Positions 59,301-64,000 of a stretch of 64,000 nt of DNA are shown here, piece after piece. The position numbers and the translations under genes are program-made. The notes below the pieces were generated by a model. That model did not search any database. It saw nothing but the letters and a program-made list of their open reading frames with translations, and was not told the DNA's origin. Source of the stretch: Paracentrotus lividus (Eukaryota > Echinodermata > Echinoidea > Camarodonta > Echinidae); the NCBI GenBank assembly GCA_940671915.1, contig CALNVZ010003430.1, positions 22,498,981 to 22,562,980 of the forward strand. The letters run 5' to 3'. Within the stretch, counting starts at the first letter, position 1. Each line of letters starts with the position of its first letter.

Positions 59301-60970
59301 ACTAATCGAAAAGGTTTTAATCAAACTAAAAATGGCAGCCCAAAGGCCGAATTGTAGGCCCTATTCAATGCACAAATATGTGTATACAATGCATAAAAGT
59401 GAGAGTATAATAAAATAAAACTAAAAGGAGTTTCACCAAACTGGCGGCACTAAGCATACCCTGATATGATGCAAGATTGTCTTGTAGAAGACTGGCTAGT
59501 TGAACTGGTATAAACTTCATCTTCTAGAGTCTGAAGAGCAAATGGATTATCTGACTGATCTGCAAATAGAAATGAATAAAAGAGCATTTTCAAGTGTATT
59601 AGAAATATATGCCCCCCCCCCCAAAAAAAAAAAGAGAACTCAGACCTAAGAGACCTTTAGGCCTACTGGCTACCATGCCTACAGCTAGAAAGTAACAAAA
59701 TAATACACAGTGTTGATCTCTAAATGTAAATGTTGTAGATGTGGCTTCGGTAAATATGTGGTTTTTTCAATGCAAATGGCAGGCTTAATTAATTCATTAA
59801 TTTTGAGAAAGCTATTTGTTGAATCTTCTTTTCTTCTTACAAAGTAAAAGTAAACTAACAGTCAGTAGGCCTAGTCTAGGTCTAGATCCCTGGTCTAACG
59901 TTAGCCCTGGGACGCTGCCACTTCGTGCACACAATTTTCAACCATTTCAAATCGAACTTGAATTTTTTTTAGGGGTTTCTTTCAGGACGCTGCCACTTAT
60001 TTTTTTAGGGGTTTCTTAAAGAAACCCCTAAAAAAATTTCAAGTTCGATTTGGAATGGTTAAAAATACCACTAAGAATGGGTAAAATATATAGCAAAAAT
60101 ATAATTTATGTAATGTCACTTACCTAAACAGACTAGATGCAAAAAAGATATTCCTGAAAATTGTGTGCACTTGAAGAAATCTTGTATTTTCCAGTCAATT
60201 TCAGAGTCTCATCCGATCTCCGTGAAAATACTAGCATGTAGGGCATATACATGTAGCTGCTGCCGATGTCGCGCATGCGTGTTGTAAACTAATCACCGCG
60301 AATGTGACTCGTTTAACTACACTGAATCAGCAATTCTGACGCCTTTTTTTTGCTTTATGATCATCATGAAAAACGAGGATAGTCAACCGGCTAGTATTGT
60401 AAGTAGATCTAGAGATCTATAGATCTATAAACTTATAAATGAAATAGTTTGGTCAATTTTTTATTCCGTAATTTTGACATTCTAGTACTAGCCTGGAAAA
60501 GCCAATGCACCTCATGTTTTCATGGGAATAACTCGCAGCCCGTACACTTCAAGTACGGGCTGCCGCAGTAAGTCTAACGTTACTCGTTAGATCTAGCTTA
60601 ACTATTATAAGTTAACACTTGACAACTAACTGTTAGACATTTCTTTATACAAATTATAATACAAGTTAGATAGTACAGATTGTAATCTAGATTTAAATAA
60701 TAAAACAAAAGAGAATCAGAAAACTCACAAACTTCGAAAGTTTAACATCCGGCAAGAAATCAATTGTCAAAAACAAACACCTTAAATGGCTTACCCAACT
60801 TCAAAGTGAACGAATGGGGCTGAGGGGTACGAATTGGGTGTTCTATATTTACCTCTTTTAACCAATTCCTGGCGTGCTTCTACCTGAAATGGGTATCTAA
60901 ACAGCAAACGATAACCTTTTGAACCAGAAGATACTAAAATTATGCTCAAAGGAGTAACTTTTGATGTCAT
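44327..60970 (-). CDS. NPRL3: GATOR1 complex subunit NPRL3 (nitrogen permease regulator-like 3)
   Basis: Fourteen coding exons in gene order: 60970-60853, 59559-59460, 58970-58835, 53535-53470, 53023-52870, 52318-52243, 51685-51580, 51197-51006, 50626-50520, 47167-47047, 46318-46256, 46009-45832, 45140-44951 and 44489-44327. All junctions have AG acceptors, GT donors and agreeing phases, giving 589 aa (human 569). NPRL3 joins NPRL2 and DEPDC5 in GATOR1, which switches off RagA/B and mTORC1 at the lysosome when amino acids are low. Landmarks: N-terminal [114 protein letters not shown] and the C-terminal [20 protein letters not shown]. An in-frame ATG 12 codons upstream (61006) is an alternative start; the chosen one matches the family. 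Introns carry two LINEs, a pearl-like element and several MITEs. Confidence 0.96.
44662..44888. mobile_element. 227 bp MITE with about 58 bp inverted ends
   Basis: The left AGGAGACCGTAAACGC, TTTTTGAGAACAGCCAATGT pairs with the right ACTGTTCTCAAACATAGAGA, GCAATTACGGTCTCCT. Located in the last NPRL3 intron, between exons 13 and 14. Confidence 0.85.
45289..45436. mobile_element. Short MITE with CCTGGRGRG..TTTCATNAA ends
   Basis: TCCTGGGGGTGTTTCATGAA at the left and TTGATGAAATGCTCTCCAGG at the right are imperfect inverted ends. A TATAACGAG-family MITE follows near 45461-45565. Both lie in NPRL3 intron 12. Confidence 0.6.
46105..46178 (-). repeat. Possible tRNA-derived SINE fragment
   Basis: On the minus strand, GAAATAGCTCTGTTGGTAGA fits a tRNA A box. 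No convincing B box follows, so this is only a candidate. Located in NPRL3 intron 11. Confidence 0.3.
47625..50180 (-). pseudogene. Decayed CR1/L2-like LINE in an NPRL3 intron
   Basis: Reverse-transcriptase pieces lie in shifted frames. 50177-49530 carries [12 protein letters not shown] through [18 protein letters not shown] and [17 protein letters not shown]. 49341-48853 carries [20 protein letters not shown], the catalytic YADDTVLVF and [11 protein letters not shown]. 48904-48629 carries [14 protein letters not shown] and [12 protein letters not shown], with further C-terminal fragments to about 48324. Several frameshifts separate them, so the element is dead. Its 3' end (plus strand CAGGGTAGCCTGTTCAGTGG followed outward by the TTTATTTATTTATT tail at 47630-47645) matches the family of the 7.7-9.7 kb element. 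It lies between NPRL3 exons 9 and 10. Confidence 0.88.
52484..53310 (-). repeat. NPRL3: NPRL3 exon 5 with partial tandem copies on both sides
   Basis: The functional exon is 52870-53023. Below it, the plus-strand block CAGGTTGTCCAGCTACCTCA (exon 3' end plus donor) recurs at about 52738 and, more diverged, near 52595 and 52486. These copies alternate with the core of the GTGCCCTGTAAC-family MITE (ACCAATCAGGATCCTTG, TTGCATAAAAGTCTCAC, AACCAATCAGAATGGTTG). Above it, the block AGGCTAGTGCTAATCGC and TGAGATCCTGATAACAG (exon 5' half) recurs at 53105-53180 and, decayed, at about 53215-53310. The copies are incomplete exons, so splicing to them would not restore a full segment. Confidence 0.85.
53665..53812. 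mobile_element. 148 bp MITE with GAAGGTTTCA ends
   Basis: GAAGGTTTCATTGGTGG at the left and TGCACCGTGAAACCTTC at the right are inverted ends. Inside are TCCTGAAGACGGTGAG and TTCACCGAAACGTCGAG, which form a short hairpin. Partly similar sequence occurs near 29280-29450. Located in NPRL3 intron 3. Confidence 0.65.
54240..54815. repeat. Two-copy AT-rich direct repeat, about 360 bp period
   Basis: Copy 1 (about 54240-54455) and copy 2 (about 54600-54812) share GAGTAATTA, TTAATTAACTCNNAGTANCC, CATAAATTTCTATT and ACTTAATTAAGCTAATTAA blocks in the same order. Moderately diverged; lies in NPRL3 intron 3. Confidence 0.65.
56106..57640 (-). pseudogene. LINE fragment of a second family inserted into the core-repeat array
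   Basis: The minus-strand fragments carry the RT motifs [18 protein letters not shown] (57666-57439), then [14 protein letters not shown] in a shifted frame near 57420, then [37 protein letters not shown] and [15 protein letters not shown] (57358-56861), and a C-terminal piece [15 protein letters not shown] to about 56510. The LYADDC box and the repeated TGTAT tail (plus TTGTATTGTATTGTATT, 56108-56128) differ from the other two LINEs here. It is 5'-truncated and frameshifted. The array resumes immediately beyond it. Confidence 0.85.
58174..58203. repeat. 30 nt terminal hairpin of the pearl-like element
   Basis: The arms GTCCCC and GGGGAC enclose a second stem CGAAC/GTTCG. It follows the ACGG microsatellite by about 30 bp, near the presumed element end. 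Confidence 0.85.
59918..60175. repeat. Foldback with nested arms in NPRL3 intron 1
   Basis: The inner arms 59940-59982 and 60018-60060 pair almost perfectly (CATTTCAAATCGAACTTGAA against TTCAAGTTCGATTTGGAATG, plus AGGGGTTTCTT against AAGAAACCCCT). Outer arms GTGCACACAATTTTCA (59925-59940) and TGAAAATTGTGTGCAC (60155-60170) also pair. AGGGGTTTCTT and GACGCTGCCACTT are each repeated within the left half. Confidence 0.8.
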
Positions 60971-61732
60971 TTTGTTAATCTTTCTCTCTGTCTTCGATCT
61001 CTTCAAAAAATCGTGTGCCCGGTTTTCGGTAAGTGATGCAAGTGGTCAAATTTTCATATGTTATGCATTTTTGTGACGTAAAAGATTAATAAATGTTGAG
61101 TTTATCGATTAATCTACGTTGTTATGGAAGAAAAAAAGAATTTTAGTGACTTATAAAGCTTCTTTTGAACTGTAAATGTTACTACCTTATCTATATTTTA
61201 ATTACTTTAGTCCCGAACGTTCAATTTTGTGTAGGCCTAGAGGTCTAGAATCTAGATAGAGTGAAAATGGAAAATGGAACTGAAAGCGTGTGAGTGCTGC
61301 CCAAAATCTGAAAATGCAATTTTAATGAAATGTATCTATAGAGCAAGAGCTGTGGAGCTGTGGGGGGGGGGGGGGGGCTTTAGTCGCCTACTTTTTTTCA
61401 CCAAATGTGTACAAAATGAAGTTAGACTTAGATTTGTGAATTTTAGCCAGTGCAGCATGCAGCCCCCCCCTCCCCCCCCCCCCACTTTCAGCTCAGCCCC
61501 TCCACTTTCAACAATGCTCCGCAGCTCCTGCAGAGTGCAGTAGGCTAACAAATATGAGGCATTCATTCTCCTGCCTGTCAACAGATCAGGAAAACTACAA
61601 TTTGAGTACAAATAATGTCAATGATTCATTAAACCTTCCTCTTTTTTGGGGTGTATTTTTTATTTGATTTCAGTGTTTCAACTAATCTACGTATGTGAAA
61701 CTTGATAATAGAACACACAGACAAGGACCAGT
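60971..61732. promoter_or_regulatory. Shared NPRL3-PTCD1 divergent promoter region
   Basis: The start codons of NPRL3 (minus) and PTCD1 (plus) are only about 760 bp apart with no gene between, so the transcription starts of both must lie here unless longer UTR exons exist. An acceptor-like TTTGATTTCAG ends at 61672, suggesting a non-coding PTCD1 5' exon upstream. A G-run/C-run MITE occupies about 61340-61537. No TATA box or defined factor site is asserted. Confidence 0.55.
61340..61537. mobile_element. G-run/C-run MITE, reverse-oriented relative of 4476-4646
   Basis: AGAGCTGTGGAGCTGTGGGG plus a long G-run at the left, and a C-run then ACTTTCAGCTCAGCCCCTCC and GCTCCGCAGCTCCTGCAG at the right. 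The right half is the reverse complement of the left part of 4476-4646. It sits in the divergent promoter interval. Confidence 0.65.
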
Positions 61733-62888
61733 ATGGCACATGCTGTGAAGAAAACCTCAAACCAGCTGTGGTATCTTTCAAAAATCTGCCGTGAAACTTT
61801 GTGCAATAGATCATCAAACCTCTATCAATCGCTTGGAAGAGGGTTCACTTCACACCAATCTCTCAGAAGTTCTACTGAAGAAGAGAGCTACAAACATGAA
61901 TACTCTCCAACCAAAACCTACACCTCTTCTCCAATGTCTACTGTAGATGGAGGAGAAAGAGAAGGAGAGGATGGAGGAGAGATGGAAGAACAAACCTTTG
62001 GAAGACTGTCTAATAAATTCAAACATAAGGTGACCAAAATATATATATAAACAGTCTGAAAAGGTTGTTTCTAGAATTCTCTCCTTCAAAATGAATCAAT
62101 AAATGAATAAAAAACAATTACAAACTCAATAAAGGCAAGGTTTTTTATGTCATTTAAGTATCCATCATAGCGATATTCAGTATCAAAATTATTTGCACAT
62201 TTTTTGTCATAAACATGACCGATTCAGGAGGAATGGAATGAGGGTGCCGTAATGGCTACCTTTATGCAAAAGATGATCTCTTTGGGATTTGACAGGTGTC
62301 AGAAAGACTTAGAAAGCATCTTATGGCCAGGGTAATAACAATTGTAAAGTGCTATTGTAATTTAAATTGTAAATTAGTTAGCTCTAAAAAGCACTTGGAA
62401 ACACCAAAGTGGATATATGTATTAAGTGCTATATAAATGTAACTATTATTATTATTATTATTATTATTATTCTTTAGAGATGAAGCTGTTTCATATTAGG
62501 ACAGGTGCTATATAAATCACAAATACTACTATTACAATTATATCATCAAAGTAACTCTTTCTCTTTCAGTACCAGCCGCTAGGTAGTGACCTAATAGAGG
62601 AGCTAGAAGAAACTGAGCTGGGTGATGATTGGGTGAAACCACGTCCTCAGCATAGACAGAGAAAGAATACTCCCATATGGTATGCTAATCAGATGAAGAA
62701 ACTTATCAAACAAGACAAGGTGGGTTCACTCATTCAAAACACTGGGATATTTCAGGAGCTTTACTCTATTTTTATCATGCTATCTTTCAATCTGTCATTT
62801 TTTAAAATTTGTTTTTAGTTTTGTTGTTGTATGTTTTTTTTTAACCAATATATTTACATACAAGTAAACCCTGACTATGTACATGTAC

Positions 62889-62921
<33 letters not shown>

Positions 62922-63447
62922 TTTTTATAATATATCCACCTACTTGTCCATGTTCCAGTGGCAAATTTAGCTTGGTTTAATAGTCATAATACCATTTGGG
63001 GGCATAATCGTTTGTGCACAATGGAGTGCCCCTCCAAAGTATCGTGTCTAATCAAGATAGAGCCACCACTCATTTCATATCTGTCGAAATAGGAAGCAAC
63101 CTTTGTTGATTGAAGCAATGATGTACCAAGCCCCATGAGCACACAGTAAAATGAGTGCAGATGCTTCACAAGAAGTTATGATAATCATCATAATCATTAC
63201 GTGTGTACTTTCTAGTACATGTTTATTACTTTCATACATTTTTTCCCTTTCATAGGGATATATATTTCTATGACACCAACTGTTTCTGTCTCTTCTTGTA
63301 TGTTAGTTATCTGAGGCTATTGAGTTGCTGGAGGTGACGATGTTAAAGGAAGAGAAGGTGATACCTATAGAATACAACTACAATGTATTGATAGGTGCAT
63401 GCGGACGAGCAGGTTACACCGACAAGGCCTTTAAACTTTTCAACAGG
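61733..63447 (+). CDS. PTCD1: Pentatricopeptide repeat domain protein 1, 5' portion (partial)
   Basis: Three exons in phase 0 (61733-62029, 62570-62719, 63307-63447) encode the first 146 residues; the gene continues past the window. PTCD1 is a mitochondrial matrix PPR protein linked to mitochondrial leucine-tRNA and large-subunit rRNA metabolism. The N-terminus (MAHAVKKTSNQLWYLSKICR) is basic with few acids, as expected for a mitochondrial presequence. Next come an acidic linker and the family motif FGRLSNKF, then RRNTPYW-like RKNTPIWYANQMKKLIKQDK. The first PPR-type helices follow: LSEAIELLEVTMLKEEKV and YNYNVLIGACGRAGYTDKAF. The assignment rests on these landmarks matching vertebrate PTCD1 in order. 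It is divergent from NPRL3. The intron after 63447 holds a 268 bp MITE. Confidence 0.88.
62330..62475 (+). repeat. SINE/LINE-type 3' module with (ATT)n tail
   Basis: AAAGCACTTGGAAACACCAA then GTGCTATATAAATGTAACTA and (ATT)n; same module as 32385-32465. In PTCD1 intron 1. Confidence 0.65.
62888..62918. repeat. (TG)n microsatellite
   Basis: About 14 TG units followed by a T-run, in PTCD1 intron 2. Confidence 0.95.
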
Positions 63448-63572
63448 GTAAGTAAAGAGCTTCTCAATAAAAGATAATCCATCTTTAAACAATCAATCTT
63501 GATATCCTTTTTTTTTTTTTACAATAAAACTGCAGTGCAAAAGTGTAGGTATTTAGCTTTTCAATGATACAC

Positions 63573-63840
63573 ATATGTAACTCATCATATCAAAATCAGA
63601 CACAAGTCGCCAGAAAGAGTCAAAGATTGCAACAAAACAATCCATTTTTAAAGGCTTTCCCCTAATCATTTCTACTCATTTTTTTTTTACAGAGCATACA
63701 AGAAACATTGAAAATTCAGAAAATCAAAAAAATATTTCCCCCAAAATAAGACAATTTGGATTATTTTGCTGATTTCCTCGACACTGTGCTGAATTTGCTC
63801 GGCAACTTGTCTCTGATTTCGGTGTGATGCGTCACATATA
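63573..63840. mobile_element. 264 bp-family MITE, copy 2
   Basis: Closely similar along its whole length to 26054-26317, including AAAATCAGACACAAGTCGCC and TTTTTAAAGGCTTTCCCCTA. Located in the PTCD1 intron that runs to the window end. Confidence 0.85.
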
Positions 63841-64000
63841 CCTTGATTATGTTTTAAAGGTCGTCATTGTCTAGAATTCATTTTGTATACTTACATATAA
63901 AAAAAAAATTTGTAAGGGAATAGTTCATGAATGTGTTTTGTTTGCTAGAATACAGCTTGCATTTTTGATGACATTTTTAGCTAGAAAGATACTTTGGTAG

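Noticed and set aside
41202-60850. A globin gene near NPRL3
   Set aside because: Suggested by vertebrate synteny, but no exon with a globin-like heme pocket was recognised. A profile search would be decisive.
60795-60852. Longer NPRL3 exon 1 using the GTAAGC donor at 60794
   Set aside because: It leaves two bases, and joining to exon 2 then gives an immediate stop; the GTAAAT donor after 60853 keeps the frame.
60968-61006. NPRL3 start 12 codons upstream (MKRSKTERKINK)
   Set aside because: In frame and possible, but the family begins near the MTSKVTPLS position, so the downstream ATG was preferred.

Overview
The window looks like deuterostome animal DNA, most likely from an echinoderm such as a sea urchin. 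It is AT-rich and intron-rich, packed with short inverted-repeat elements, non-LTR retrotransposon fragments and palindromic ACATGTACATGT runs. The species call is an inference. One assembly gap (33039-33106) lies inside a gene, and the tandem array just after it looks indel-rich.

Four real genes can be reconstructed exon by exon. (1) SNX29, plus strand, 9930-33238, 17 coding exons: RUN domain, disordered/coiled-coil middle, PX domain. (2) MPG, the alkyladenine DNA glycosylase, plus strand, 39114-41201, 3 coding exons, 289 aa. (3) NPRL3, a GATOR1 subunit, minus strand, 60970-44327, 14 coding exons, 589 aa, with every splice phase agreeing. (4) The 5' part of PTCD1, a mitochondrial pentatricopeptide protein, plus strand from 61733 and running off the window end. 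MPG and NPRL3 are convergent neighbours, as they are beside the human alpha-globin cluster. NPRL3 and PTCD1 are divergent and share an intergenic promoter region. No globin gene was seen.

The rest is repeats. 1-7.7 kb is intergenic with several terminal-inverted-repeat elements and a long foldback. A 5'-truncated LINE with an open 526-codon RT frame (7745-9660, minus) sits directly upstream of SNX29. SNX29 introns hold many MITE-like elements and a 2.6 kb element with a recurring TGTCGTACGGGACA motif. Between SNX29 and MPG lie a SINE, nested MITEs and GAT-rich DNA. NPRL3 introns hold a decayed LINE (47.6-50.2 kb) and a pearl/HINE-like element with about 160 bp core repeats, an ACGG microsatellite and a terminal hairpin. 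That element is itself split by a second LINE (56.1-57.6 kb).

The most unusual feature is that four coding exons sit inside local tandem arrays of themselves. They are SNX29 exon 4 (six acceptor-plus-exon copies, only the last complete), the SNX29 terminal exon (about 12 copies of roughly 88 bp), NPRL3 exon 5 (partial copies on both sides, mixed with a MITE core) and the NPRL3 terminal exon (decayed copies plus a 30 bp minisatellite overlapping the stop codon).
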